Shown: positions 31,742 through 43,140 of the stretch, in pieces | Layout: every line of letters starts with the position of its first letter | Numbering within the stretch: position 1 is the first letter of the stretch | Assembly: GCA_036426205.1 (NCBI GenBank) | Contig: CM071568.1 | Coordinates: forward strand, 37,539,553 to 37,603,552 | DNA length: 64,000 bases | Reading direction: 5' to 3' | Source of the DNA: Ascaphus truei | Lineage: Eukaryota > Chordata > Amphibia > Anura > Ascaphidae | Notes under the pieces: model-generated | What the model was told of the DNA's origin: nothing | The model's input: the letters and a program-made list of their open reading frames with translations, nothing else | Database searches by the model: none | Made by a program: the position numbers and the translations under genes

Positions 31742-32066
31742 CAGGTGCGCCGACGAGTATTCTAAAACTTGCTTTAAACTTGCCTTGGAAAATCTGGGGC
31801 TATCACCAACAAGATTTAGGTACATGCTGGGTACAGGCTGCAACATTTCAGTGACATTTCTGCAGAGATTAATGGCCTATTGGATTAACAGAGCAGGGGT
31901 CCCTGGAAGTTCCATTTAGTTTGAATGGGACTTCCAGGGACCCCCACTGTTAATCCGATGGGCCATTAGTCTGTCTGCAGAAATGTCACTGAAATGTTGC
32001 AGCATGTAACTGAGTCTTGTTGGTGATTGCCCCAGATTTGTTTTAGAATACTCGTCGGCACTACAG
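31742..32066. mobile_element. Palindromic MITE, relative of the copies at 9590 and 59592
   Basis: Left end CAGGTGCGCCGACGAGTATT after TA; right end carries the inverted ATACTCGTCGGCAC before TA. The centre TGGAAGTTCCATTTAGTTTGAA pairs back across the GGGACTTCCAGGGACCC arm. The two arms are complementary for most of their length. Confidence 0.85.
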
Positions 32067-32549
32067 TACATAAGAAGACAGATGATATAGATAATTTTAA
32101 ATTACTGAATCATGGCAACTCATTGAGAGATGAGTACCAGAGAAGATGTTATGAGGCAGCCCTGCATCAGGAGTGAGATGCAGGTTGATGGTATGAACTC
32201 ATATTTATATGTGCATTCATATTACAGTTTCATTGGTAAATGTTCAGTTATGAACCCCATATTCATCACTGTTATATTCCTGGATATAGTTTGTCATATA
32301 TAGAGTACGTAGTCACATATAGTAAGAGATATAGTCAGAGTGGAGCGGTAAATATATATATTCTGTAAAAGCACATATGCACATTAGCTATATAATGAGC
32401 TAGGACATTGTAAATGACGGTGTTACATATACAGTGACATATCATACAGTGTTTGTAGTGGGTATGGTTATTACTTCCCATGACGATGGGTTGAGATAAC
32501 CACTGTGAAAATACAAATATCTTGGTGCAAATATAGATTTACATCTAGT
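32067..32549. other. no gene seen; AT-rich, microsatellite-like stretches
   Basis: ATATAGT-like words between 32280 and 32450 and no coding pattern. Confidence 0.5.
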
Positions 32550-32830
32550 TCCCAGGTATGATGGTTAAAAATCAGCTTTAATAAAATAACAGTAACAACA
32601 GCAAAGCACTCACATATGAGAAAACAGCAGTGCTCCTAGGCTGGTTTGGGCTGCGCCTCACTAGGCAACTCTTCTGGAGACCGCGTCTGGTCCGCAGAAC
32701 TGGAGAGTAGTGGCGACGTCACTCCACGGTGGTCAGCAGGAGCCAAACTTTTAAACGTTGCCCGAACAACGCGTTTCGTATCAGAGGATACTTCGTCAGG
32801 TTTTAATAGTCAAGAACTCCATTTCCAAAG
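32550..32830 (-). mobile_element. Penelope-type terminal repeat remnant with a near-complete hammerhead core
   Basis: Minus strand: CTGACGA (32799-32793; C at the variable position 7), a perfect five-pair stem II GTATC/GATAC (32791-32778) around CTCT, GAAA (32777-32774), then CGCGTT. The core is good, but stem I appears to be only about three pairs. The CR1-like LINE begins just to the right. Confidence 0.45.
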
Positions 32831-32869
32831 GCTCAGTACTACAAGATTGGCGTTAAACAGATGTGGTGA

Positions 32870-34280
32870 CTATATTGAAAAAGGGAGCTAGATCACAACT
32901 GGGGAATTACAGACCTGTAAGCATGACTTCAATAGTGGGGAAACTACTTGAAGCTTAATGCGGGATAATATTCAGGAATACCTAATGGAAAACAAAATTA
33001 TTAGTAAAAGTCAGCATGGATTTATGAAGGATAGATCATGCCAAACTAACCTTATTTGTTTCTTTGATGAGGTAAGTAGGAATTTAGACCAGGGTAATGA
33101 AGTTGATGTGGTCTACTTAGATTTTCAAAGGCTTTTAATACGGTTCCACACAAGAGGTTTGTGTACAAAATAAAGCAAATTGGATTCAGTAAAAATATAT
33201 GCACCTGGATTTAAAACTGGTTGAAGGACAGACAACAGAGGGTTGTCATAAATGGAACATTTTCAGGTTGGGCTAAGGTCATGAGTGGAGAACCTTCCGG
33301 ATCGGTTCTGGGACCCCTGCTTCTTAACTTGTTTATTAATGACCTTGAGGTGGCATCGAGAGCAAAGTCTCCATCTTTGCTGATGATGCTAAATTGTGTA
33401 AGGTAATAGAATCAGAGCAGGATGTAATTTCTCTCCAGAAAGACTTGGAGAGACTGGAAACTTGGGCAGGTGAATGGCAGATGAGGTTTACTACAGATGA
33501 ATGTAAGGTTATGCATTTGGGAAGAAAGAATAAACAGGTGACTTACAAATTAAATGGGGATACATTGGGGGGAATCCTTGAGGAAGAATGATTTAGGAGT
33601 GCTTGCAGAAAGCAGGCTTAGCAATAGTGCCCAAAGTCATGCAGTAGCTGCAACAGCAAACAAGATCTTATCTTGCATTAAATGGGCAATGGATGGAAGG
33701 GAAGTAAACATAATTATGCCCCTTTATAAAGCATTAGTAAGACCACACCTTGAATATGGAGTACAATTTTGGGCACCAATCCTTAGAAAAAAAAATATGG
33801 AACTAGAGAGAATGCAGAAAAGAGCCACCAAATTAATAAAATGGTTGGATAATTTAACTTATGAGGAGAGGCTAGCTAAATTTGATTTATTTACATTAGA
33901 AAAGAGGCGTCAAGAGGGGATATGATAACTATATATAAATATATTCGGGGACAGTACAAGGAGCTTTCAAAAGAACTATTCATCCCAAGGGCAGTACAAA
34001 GGACTAGGGGGCAGCCCTTAAGGTTGGAGGAAAGGAGATTTCACCAGCAACAAAGGAAAGGGTACTACAGTAAACAGAAAGGGCAGTTAAAATGTGGAAT
34101 ATATTACCTATGGAGACTGTGATGGCAGAAACAATAGATTTGTTCAAAAAAGGTTGGACATTTTTTTTTAGAAAGGAAAGGTATACAGGGATATGGAGAA
34201 GAGAAATATGTATCAATAGGCGCCTACCAATAAAAAAGGCTATAAAAACCAAGCCTGTTGGAAGATCAGGAAATGGCTCC
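32870..34280 (+). pseudogene. CR1-like LINE, reverse transcriptase remnant
   Basis: Several frames in order on the plus strand: SKSQHGFMKDRSCQTNL, EVDVVYLDFQ, NWLKDRQQRVVINGTFSGW, GSVLGPLLLNLFINDLE, a frame-shifted FADDAKLC at about 33376-33400, ERLETWAGEWQMRF, CKVMHLGRKN, VRPHLEYGVQFWAPIL, ERMQKRATKLI, then the typical C-terminal LFTLEKRRQEG and YKYIRGQY. This matches CR1/L2-group elements. The endonuclease is absent (5' truncation), and frameshifts and stops make it inactive. The 3' repeat tail is not evident. Confidence 0.85.
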
Positions 34281-34589
34281 AGATGATGTAGATGTGCTTA
34301 AAAAAGAGAAAACACAATACATAGCATAATACTGTATGGTAAATGGACAGACAACATATAACACAGACAACATGTATTACAAATAACTATCAGCTGAGAG
34401 ATCAACAGGTGAAAAATTAAATTTAAAAACATTTAATAAAACATATCATAAAACATACATGGAACATAAGAAAAATAGTTAAAGAATATTGGACAATGGA
34501 ATTAGGTCAGGTCGACACACTGCAGCAATGGTTGAAATGCCCACTAACCAGATAGATGATGTAGGCAAGCGGTGGATAAATTTGAGAGT
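34281..34589. other. no gene seen
   Basis: A-rich sequence with no recognised feature, between the LINE remnant and the palindromic element. Confidence 0.5.
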
Positions 34590-35130
34590 ATCCCCTCTCT
34601 ACAGCTGTAACTGCCACTGCATCGGGACTTCTCCGTAAGTGGGGGGTTGCACACGCCAGCCGGCGTGTGCGGTATCCCCTACACTTTTAAAGCTTCCGCG
34701 TCACATTACCGGGACATTTAAATTCTGCAGGGGATACCGGCACCCCATAACGGGGCCTGTATCTCCTGAAGTAGGGGGTCCCCGAGGCTGAAACCAATGC
34801 GGTTCAGCTCTGGAGACCCCCTACACATCTACACTACTGTCAAAACACACACAACAAAACCAATAATTCATTACCGTAGCGGCTATCCGCTATGGTAATG
34901 AAGCTGCATTAATGTAAATTTTAATAATAGTGTGCGGGAGCAGGGGGTCTCCTGAGCGGAACCGCATTGATTTCTGGCTCAGGGACCCCCTGCTTCCCGA
35001 GTTACAGGCCCCGGTATGGGGCATCGGATGCCAGTGTCGCCGCCATCTTTATAGCGTCCAAGACGGAACATCACGTTCTAAGATCACTTTGCGTTCTTAA
35101 AACGACTTATCACAGCTTAGTGCATAGGCC
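34590..35130. mobile_element. Palindromic non-coding DNA element
   Basis: The left half (GGGGATACCGGCACCCCATA, GTAGGGGGTCCCCGAGGCTG) is complementary to the right half (AGCAGGGGGTCTCCTGAGC, GGCCCCGGTATGGGGCATCGG) around 34870. The right end has GCTTAGTGCATAGGCCCC. A partial copy is at 29600. Probably a Harbinger-type MITE, judged only by the end style. Confidence 0.6.
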
Positions 35131-35696
35131 CCAGAGTCCTTTGCATCGGTAGCTACAGGAATCTTCCTGAGAGGTAACCCTAGTTTTGCGACAGGAGTAG
35201 GACAGTCGGTAGTATGTACCTCAAATATTGTGGGAAACACAGTGAAATATAACTCCTTCTTGAACAGAGGACTTTTCGAAACACAAAATCAGCGGGTATT
35301 ACCGAAAGTTCCAAGTGCGATATCCCTGAGTTCGTGGTAGCTGACATGCAGTCAGTAGGAGATACCCCGAATACCATGGGCAAACCAGCGCAAGACAGTA
35401 TTATCCGAGAAGTGGGCATCCCAGACCCAAAGGCCAAGCATGGAGTTATAGGGAAACTAGAACGAAAAAGGCTATTCTCAGCCGTGAGGAGCTTAAAGTC
35501 ATTTTTAGTTATCCCAGAGAAATCCAAAGAGAAGGGAGCGGTGCACAGCATCCAATTAAGTGACCAAACGCAACTTAATGAAAAATGGCTATTTAATGAA
35601 AAAACGAACATCATCTACTATGTCAGATACACTCTGATGCGTTTCGTCCCTTTCGTGACTTTGTCAAAGAGTGAGTGGACCGGACCGTGGGGCTGA
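35129..35696 (+). other. Unrecognised open frames, possible decayed gene
   Basis: One frame runs open from about 35129 to 35338 (ATGIFLRGNPSFATGVGQ, VKYNSFLNRGLFETQNQR), and another from 35334 to 35696 (DTPNTMGKPAQDSIIREVGI, KHGVIGKLERKRLFSAVRSL). They could be one protein with a frameshift. I do not recognise the family. The end overlaps a hammerhead-like core on the opposite strand (35629-35669), so at least part is terminal-repeat sequence. Confidence 0.25.
35629..35669 (-). other. Hammerhead-like core, decayed
   Basis: Minus strand TTTGACAAAG, a TC/GA stem around ACGAAAGG, CGAAACGCATCAG. Very close in form to the core at 6991-7026. The changed CTGATGA box suggests it no longer cuts. Confidence 0.4.
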
Positions 35697-35699
35697 GGT

Positions 35700-35853
35700 G
35701 GGGTTACATAATCACCAACATTTGGCCTCGGAGCTGGATCCGGAGTGCGAAGTCCATGGTCAAACAAGCCGGGGTCCGGACTGGAGAAGGCAACGTAGTC
35801 TGAGGATCATGGTCACTTGATTGCATTTCAGTGTCTTTGGCATCATCATGTTC
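35700..35853 (-). CDS. Possible 3' exon of the Harbinger-type MYB-like gene
   Basis: Preceded on the minus strand by TTCATTTATTTTTAG, an acceptor at about 35854. Reads HDDAKDTEMQSSDHDPQTTL and SPVRTPACLTMDFAL in one frame. Position and strand follow the two upstream exons. The frame relation is not verified. Confidence 0.35.
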
Positions 35854-35999
35854 TAAAAATAAATGAACACATGATGAAATGGCATGCTAATGTCTGCTGT
35901 TTTACTATGTAATAATACACTGTGATAACAAGTAACACCTAACATGTTTCCATACGTTTTATGACGTCACATTAAAATGTACCTTGACTTAAGAATTAT

Positions 36000-37076
36000 G
36001 TTTTGACTCAGTGTGAAATAAGAATGAATGAAAGGTTGTCCAAACCACACAACTCCTACATGATACTTTACATCACAAACACAATACATGTTCTCTTAAA
36101 AAACTTCATTTTCAATGACACTAAGATTTGATTTAAGTGATATAAGTTGAACAATAGATCTGCGTGACCGAATGTGTAACGTACGGTTTGATACATAATG
36201 GTTTGGTGGGTGAATTTGTACATAGAGTTACCATTTCAAATGACTGTGATTAACTTCTATTTAGCTTGTCAGGATTTAAGAACTGTAGTCCCTCCCCCAA
36301 AAACTAAAATCACCCTGACCTTTCAATTAATTCAAGCAGCAGAAAATGGTGTCAACAAAGTTGACCCTAACATGACTCTGTTATTTGGCTGTGTTCACAA
36401 CCCCACCCCCTGAGTTCACGTGTATGCTGTGGTGACATATTAATTGCAGCTGCTTTAACACAATGGTAGATGAGCTAAATAGTAGTCTGAAGTGTGCTAC
36501 CTATGAACATAATTACATAACATATGCAACGTGTGCCTCATTATGCTCTCTGTATATGAGATGAAGCAAAAAAGGACCTTTTTCTAAACAAAAGCAAATG
36601 TGTTAGTGCAAGTGATGTTTGTTGGCCGTTGCTTGAAATATCTTCGATGCATGATTTGAAGAGGCAGTAATGTCGTGTTTGTAGGTGTTAAATAAATTAC
36701 ATATTTATTACTATTATATATATGTTTGTACTGCAACAGTACATATTAATGTTTGCTCATTTGCATGTCTTAGACATGTGTGCAACCCTGTTGTTCCCCA
36801 TATTCGGCCAGCATAAATTGCTTCCACTGCAGCAAAGGATTGTGGGAGATGACATGCAAATGAGCACGCAGTGCCACATTATATATTATTTAGTGATTGT
36901 AGTAGGACAACGAAATATAAATATATATTGATAGATATATATATAGAGAGAGAGAGACATATATACATATATAGATGTAGGTATGCTTCTATTGGGAAGA
37001 AAGTATAAATAGCAGTGGAAATATAGAAAATAACTGTAACCTACGACATGCCTAGTACAGTAACATTTCTCACCTG
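36000..37076. other. Intron-like spacer with an octamer-ended SINE-like unit
   Basis: 36750-36875 holds GCTCATTTGCATGTCTTAGA and GGGAGATGACATGCAAATGAGC, the inverse relative of the unit at 26220. TA/GA simple repeats lie at 36900-36975. The remainder is AT-rich without a gene. Confidence 0.5.
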
Positions 37077-37385
37077 GTGGAAATTCTGACGAATAAATTC
37101 CAATATCTCTGTCACCGGCCAAACCCTCAACGACGACGGGAAGTAATTTTTCCCGAAGCTGCTCCTCCAATTGGAGTTAAGATGAGACGTTGTGCTAGCG
37201 GGCCACCTCCAGTGCCAGAAGCATGCAAGCGTTGTTGTTGTATTTTTCTTTTTAATTTTGCCCTAATATCGTCAAATCTCTTGCGACAATTATTCCGGTC
37301 CTTGACACGATTCCCACACGCATTCACACCAAGTAGTATTTGTCTCCACTTTTCTGTTTTGGATGCTGAACTTGTCCGCGCTTGA
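37077..37385 (-). CDS. Harbinger-type MYB/SANT-like protein, second exon
   Basis: Acceptor-like TTTTTTATATATTTCAAG ends at 37386 on the minus strand. Reads SASKTEKWRQILLGVNACG, NRVKDRNNCRKRFDDIRAKL, KRKIQQQRLHASGTGGGPLA, then LTPIEEQLREKLLP and GDRDIGIYSSEF. This is the second half of the MYB/SANT-like domain found in the accessory protein of PIF/Harbinger transposons and related host proteins such as NAIF1. It helps bring the transposase into the nucleus and to the terminal repeats. Confidence 0.75.
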
Positions 37386-37734
37386 AATATATAAAAAATA
37401 TATGACGTTAATTCTTACTAATACAAAGAACCATTTCCTACAATGCTAGCTGTTCCAAGAGATACCAAACATGCTTGTTTAGGTGTAATATGTGTAGCCC
37501 ATGAGCATTCACTTGTAAACATCGACATGTAATGAAGCTTGCATTAATATTGTATGAAGTTTGCACAAATTGAACAACTGAGTGTTCTTGTCGTTGTAAA
37601 GCATGATTAAAATATGTGTTTACAACAAAAGTTAAATTGCTAGACATTATGGACCCATATTTGCATATTATGACACCTCACATGACCTACGATAACATGT
37701 ATTTGAATAATGAATACAAAGGTATACTTACATA

Positions 37735-38187
37735 CTACATGGCAAACAGACTATCGTAGTGCTCCAGAATCCCAGTGACAAGAGCTGTGTTTTCGTTGTC
37801 ATTGAAGCGAGGATTACGTGGCTGCTCCACACGTTTCTTCCGAGCATGTTTAGGCTCAGAGCTTGGCTGGTGCTGACTGGACTCTCCTTCTTCCAATGGA
37901 AGAGACTCCAAAAGCTGCCCACCAGCAAGCACGCCACCACCAGACACCCCATCAGCAACTGAGCCACCAGCAGCACTCACACTCACATCAACAGCACTCG
38001 CACTCCCAGCAACAGTACTCGCACTCCCAGCAACAGCACTCGCACTCCCAGCAACAGCACTCGCACTCTCAGCAACATCACTCCCCTGAAACGTACGTTC
38101 ACTCCGACGCGTACTAGCACGTCTAGCAGTACCACTCAAACCAGCATCACTCTTCCCACGCCTTGCGGCCATACCTCTAGCACTCAC
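37735..38187 (-). CDS. Harbinger-type MYB/SANT-like protein, first exon
   Basis: From ATG 38187 (MSARGMAARRGKSDAGLSGT). It has a basic N-terminus, a Ser/Ala/Val repeat (GSASAVA in several copies), an acidic/Pro part, then the start of the MYB/SANT-like fold: KKRVEQPRNPRFNDNENTAL, VTGILEHYDSLF. It ends near a donor region (CATGTAGTATGTAAGTAT); the in-frame TAG there means the junction is unresolved or mutated. Upstream lies a TATTTAAAGG box near 38396. Confidence 0.72.
   Translation of the reverse strand: MSARGMAARRGKSDAGLSGTARRASTRRSERTFQGSDVAESASAVAGSASAVAGSASTVAGSASAVDVSVSAAGGSVADGVSGGGVLAGGQLLESLPLEEGESSQHQPSSEPKHARKKRVEQPRNPRFNDNENTALVTGILEHYDSLFAM
37976..38075 (-). repeat. 24-bp coding tandem repeat
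   Basis: Four to five copies of a CAGCAACAGCACTCGCACTC unit give the GSASAVA repeat of the MYB-like protein. Confidence 0.8.
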
Positions 38188-38395
38188 AAAGAACAGAAAA
38201 CAAATGTAAAGCCAATCACACTAAACACTTACACATACAAAACAAGACAAAGATGTAAACAAAACAACAAAGGACAAAGCTCTCACAATACACAACAACT
38301 CTCTCAGTCAATATGCAAATATTAAATCGCCCAGCTCTGTGCGTCTCTCTCTCTCTCACTCCCAACAACACAAAGAATGATTAACAGTACACGTT

Positions 38396-38408
38396 GCCTT
38401 TAAATAGG
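38396..38408 (-). promoter_or_regulatory. TATA-like box of the MYB-like gene
   Basis: Minus strand CCTATTTAAAGGC, about 215 bases upstream of the ATG at 38187. The position suits a core promoter with a 150-190-base leader; a TC-repeat follows in the leader. Confidence 0.4.
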
Positions 38409-38409
38409 C

Positions 38410-38670
38410 CGCGCTATCCAATACATGCTTGCTTCGCCTGATTCAGCAAGAAGTTTGATTGGCGAACCTAACAGCACCCCGCCATGCACGCCGATAAACC
38501 TGTGTGTGATCGGCAAATCATCGTGAGAGTGGGCGGAAATGTTTTCGACTTGATTTTGGAGGGATTCGGCACTTACTGCATACGGAGAGGGAAAATCGCC
38601 AACATCATGCCAAATGGGTAAGCTTGGCCATTGCACTTTTTCGCCGCTTACTGCATAGAGCCCATAGTGT
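38410..38670 (-). repeat. Harbinger-type terminal region
   Basis: Minus strand begins GGGCTCTATGCAGTAAGCGG near 38662, matching the GGGGCCTATGCACTAAGC style at 35130. It contains repeats of GGCGAA/TTCGCC and ATTTGGCATGATGTTGGCG. The partner end on the low-coordinate side was not found. Confidence 0.45.
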
Positions 38671-38859
38671 TTTGGGAAATCGGTAATCATTTAATTTAAA
38701 AAAAATAAAAACACTCATATGTAAATCTATTGTTATTCATATATGTAAAATGAATAATCATTGAATATTAGAATCTCTGTATTTCATCTATTTGCATCTA
38801 AGTCAAATCTACAAATCATATGTGATTAGAATAACGTGCATAGGTCTTCACTGATTAAG

Positions 38860-39560
38860 TCTTTTGTGATTGGCCTCTGGTAGTATATAAGCTATATGAG
38901 TCCAGTCAGGATCTATCCCCTGATGAAATCAGTGCAGACTGATGAAACGTGTACGTTCACGTGTTGTGAGCAGTTGCTTTTGAGATCACAATGCTGGAGA
39001 AGGAGGCTGCAGCACGCCATAGAGCACTTGGGCACTTTTCCACACAGGAACTATTTGTTACAACTATGGGTTGCCGGAGGACATCCCCTAAGGCGACACT
39101 GCGAGAGAGGATTTGAGGGGAGAATATCCCACGACGGATCGGGTGAAGCAGCATCTTAAGGAAGCATGTTGGGGCATGAGTTTACTCATACAACACTCAA
39201 TATTCATGGATGTTTGTGAGTTTTAATTTGTTATTGTCCAATGAATCATTACATTTTATTCACTGGTATCACACTAGGATCGGGTGCTTCTTCTTCTCTT
39301 TTTCTATTTAGGTTACGAGGAGGGAGCTTGTTGTGCCCAAGAAGAAGGCTGCCAGTAGCCAAAGGATCTATCAAAGTTGACCCAATCGGGTCACAGTGTT
39401 ACTGGATTCTGGTTTGTGGACATTTTATTTCTTTTTTATATTTTTTAATACTGTTTTTAAGTTATCAGCTTAGTAGCAACACTTCTCTGGTAAATATGTA
39501 AAACATTTTGTTTATTCATTTCTTCATTATCCATTTCATTGCAGTAAAAAAAACATATTT
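38860..39560 (+). mobile_element. Penelope-type terminal repeat with hammerhead-like core
   Basis: Core at 38920-38960: CTGATGA, stem II ATCAGT/ACTGAT around GCAG (six perfect pairs), GAAA, then CGTG/CACG. The base at the cut position is G, which hammerheads do not cleave, and one extra A lies beside stem II. The following sequence includes ATCGGGTGCTTCTTC and TTTTTCTATTTAGG. No reverse transcriptase remains. Confidence 0.45.
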
Positions 39561-39699
39561 CCCAAAAGCTATTATGACCTAAGTTATATTGCACCTAATT
39601 ATTTAAATGCAATAATCATTCTATGTATTTATTCATGATAATCCTCAATTTAACAATTCCTTTTTAATTCTTGTCTATGTAACCTCCCTCTAAAGGTTA

Positions 39700-40860
39700 C
39701 TAGTATGTTTAGTGTGTAACGGGCTGCACCCTGTGTTGTCATGGGACCATGAAATCATGTAGAGTATATAAGGGGACGGGAAAGTTTGACAAGGATAGGT
39801 TCGAGGAAGACATGATTAGAAGAGCTCCTGGGAGAGTGGATAACTAACGTTTATAAAGTAATGGTGCAGACAAGGCTCCCCTGTTTAATATGGTGGAGAT
39901 AGGGATAGTACCCCTGGAATCAGGATCCCATTAGAAGATTAAAGGAGTCCAATATAGTAACAATGACTCCTGTGGGCCGGTGGATCAGCTCTAACCGTGG
40001 ATCTGCGTTAACAGTCCTCTCTGGCAGCATTGAAATGGCAGTTCCTGCACCGAAAAAAGATATTGTGGTCACTTGTACAGGACCCACTATGAGTCCCAAT
40101 AACGCAGGGCTAGCCTTAGGGCAATGTAAGCAAGTAGGTGCTGGGATCCAACTTTCACCCGACCTGTGAGGGGAGTTGGAGGAGGGAGCGTGCCCCCTCT
40201 CCCCCAGCTCCCACCTCCACTCAGAAGTTTGGTCCCGGTGCTGAAAAGAGGAGGGACCTTTGGGCCTCCAGACCGGCAGAGAGGTTTAGGTGTGTGTGTT
40301 TTTCCTCACCTTTTCTGGAGTGTGCTGCCTCCTGTAGCATCACATTTCCATGACAATGTGATGTCACATGAAGCCGGAACTTTGCCATGGTGCCGGAAGA
40401 GGGCTGCTCATCAAGATAAGTCCCCCATTTGTTTTTTTACTCGGGGGGGGGGGGGGGAGCCTGCTGCCGGCGTACCGCCTTGGGCCCCGCAAAGCCTAAG
40501 GCCGACCTGCTATTGGGACTAGCATTAATGGTTTAATACAGAGTGATATCTCGAACAGCTCGAACAAGCGGGCCCAAGTTTCAGAAAAGTTAAGCAACTC
40601 AGAAATATATCTCCCTATGAGTGTTAAGAGTGGGTATTCATGGACATGCATAAAGCATCAATAATAAAAAAATTAAGAGCCATTACAACGTTGTCTAAAG
40701 TGTTGTGTGCGGTCCCCTTGCCAGGGGACCTGAATTAAAGACTGATTTATGACAACAGTTGCAGGCTCCCATTATTGTACAGCCTTGCTACCTCATCGCC
40801 CAGCAACCTGAATCCAGCCCCTGAGCCAAGGTAACCCATGCGGAGTAGCCATACATAACA
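39700..40860 (+). mobile_element. LTR-like sequence
   Basis: A TATA-like GAGTATATAAGGGG at about 39762-39776, a poly-G run at 40443-40458, and ATTAAAGACTGATTT near 40733 give a promoter-to-polyA order. The ends and a duplication could not be set. Open frames at 39963-40522 are short and unplaced. Confidence 0.3.
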
Positions 40861-41079
40861 TACCAATGCAATCTCCCTAGAAGTCGGATATGGATGGTTA
40901 CACCTAGTTTCACTTAAAGTCTTCACTTTAAGGCATATATTTCAATATATATTCATATGTTCTTTATCAACCAGTGTTTTTACATTTATTTAAAAGATGC
41001 CATACATTTGTATTGGATCTGGAGATATACGCATGTGGTCATTTTAGATGGTGCTGGCATTATGAGTGAGGAATGGAGA

Positions 41080-41275
41080 ACAAGACTGTAAGCTCCTCGG
41101 GGCAGGGACTCCTCTTCCTTAATGTTACTTTCGTGTCTAAAGCGCTTATTCCCATGATCTGTTATTTATATTATCTGTTATTTATTTGATTACCACGTGT
41201 ATTACTGCTGTGAAGCGCTATGTACATTAATGGCGCTATATAAATAAAGACATACAATACAATACAATACAACAA
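41080..41275 (+). repeat. LINE 3' tail or SINE, L2/CR1-like
   Basis: AAGACTGTAAGCTCCTCGGGGCAGGGAC, TGTGAAGCGCTATGTACATT, GGCGCTATATAAATAAAG and a terminal (ATACA)n repeat. The GCGCTATATAAATAAA end is common to L2/CR1-type tails and SINEs that borrow them. It has no A/B box that I can confirm. Confidence 0.6.
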
Positions 41276-41289
41276 TGATAGCAAAAATG

Positions 41290-43100
41290 GACCTCATTTA
41301 AGATTCAAAAAGCACCCCATACATGACCATATACTGTAATTTAAATTCTACAAAAGAATTAAAATTCAACACAAGAAAGCATTTGAACTAAAGATTGAGC
41401 TGTGCCTGAGTCCCAACTTTTTGTTTGACATAGTTTTTTTTAAATATTAATTTAACAACTTACCACTAATTAATAATGTAATATATATGCAAATAAAAGT
41501 AAATGCTTATTGTATTATGACCTTGAAAAAACATTGTTTATATTATTAAGTCAATATTTTTTCAATTTGTAATGGACCAGATTTGAAAAAAACTGTTTTA
41601 TTTAAGGCTTTACTAGAATTTAAATAGTCCAACGTAATGAATAAGTGTGGACTTTCAATGCATTTTATTTTTTAAAGTATGATAACTGATAATTAAAAGC
41701 TGCTTGGATGGTATCTTGCCAACAACCTGTTCTAAGTATTAATGCCAAAAAGCTGACAATGCAACAAAAAAAGGAGTTTGGCAAAGCTTAAAAAAAACAT
41801 TAAATTGTAATGGCAAAAAGGAATGTGGGCATACGCAATAGTGCTTAGAAGCCAATGTATCCTATCTGTAGTTTATGAAGTAGCTCTTTATAAATTAAGT
41901 TTATTATGCAACTATATTTGATTAAAGTACAATAAAAGTGAAAATATTGTATCCAAGGCTGAACCATTGTTATCATTACTTGTGTTTCACTTTAAGCAAT
42001 TTAAAAGGATCAATTCCTTCCAGTGATATATCACCAAATAAACTCTTCAGTATATAGCAGCTTGGCCTTGGTATTTTATTCCTTCCATTTCCTTTTTAAA
42101 GACCTACAGTAAGTCACCATTTGTATTATTTAAAAGACAGGTTAGGGGCTTGAAGTATAAGTATGTTGCTTCAATATTTGAGAATTTGTTCAATGTTGTT
42201 GATTAGAAGGAAAGCATTATTCATCCTATATTGTTTTTTTTTGTATTATTTGAGTGTGTTCCTAGCCTACAGTATATTGCATCTTTACATAAAATAAGTA
42301 AGTGTTCATTAAACAAACCTCAGATTTTATGTGAAGATATTTTTCAGTACATTGACTTTGCAACTGTTTGTGTTCCACAGCCACACTTGGAATATTGTTA
42401 TGAAATAGTTTTGTACAACTATTCAACTTGAATACAACTGGGATTTTTTTAACTGTCGCATAATTGAGTCCTAATTGTTATTTACTCAACCCTAATTACT
42501 ACAACTTTGAAGTTGTTTCCACAATAAGTACAGTATGATGAAACACTAACTAATGTGCCTTTTGTTTATTATATATTGTCTGTTACTGTTCTGCTCTGTA
42601 TAGAAAAAAATTGAAATACCATATTTAGTAAGGCCATAAGGTGACTTCTAGAGCTGAACTTTCCTTGTGGAGAAAAGCATAACCTTGCTCAGGCTTAGTA
42701 GGGAAACAGGAAGGTGTTTCTCTGGGATACAGTAGGTATTAGTAAATTCTATAAAAAGAGAAAGCAAACCCAGCTGTGGGAACTCAATCACTCTAAGTGA
42801 TGAATTGATGATAATGAGTAAAAAATACACGTTTAATAGATACATTTAAAATAATGGAATAGCTCACCAACGATAGACTAGCTGAACTCACATAATGCAC
42901 TCAAATAGTGCTAGGGTGTATAATACATAAAGATGGACAACGTAGGAAAATATAGCCTACAAAAGCCAAACCTAATAACATATAATCGGGGTAAAAGTGA
43001 CTCTGTGTTGGGTTGGCTATTAGAGTGTTAAGCCATCTGTAATGCTGCAATAAAACTATCAGACAACAGTTGGTATGATTTTATGTATTGCCAGCTACTA
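41290..43100. other. no gene seen; AT-rich island, then possible Penelope-type sequence
   Basis: 41290-42640 is AT-rich with no repeat signature and may be unique. 42640-43070 has the A-rich texture of sequence flanking Penelope copies, but without a diagnostic motif. Confidence 0.4.
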
Positions 43101-43140
43101 CAGTAGAGGCAACTCTTATTCGAACAAAAACCAGTGGCAA
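43101..43140 (+). repeat. Lone terminal repeat of the 9590-type MITE
   Basis: CAGTAGAGGCAACTCTTATT, followed by CGAACAAAAACCAGTGGCAA, matches 9590-9630 almost base for base and is preceded by TA. The remainder of the MITE is absent; the Penelope-like element begins immediately after. Confidence 0.7.

Noticed and set aside
38920..38960. Active hammerhead ribozyme
   Set aside because: Good core and stem II, but the cut-site base is G and no stem I partner was found; kept only as a relic.
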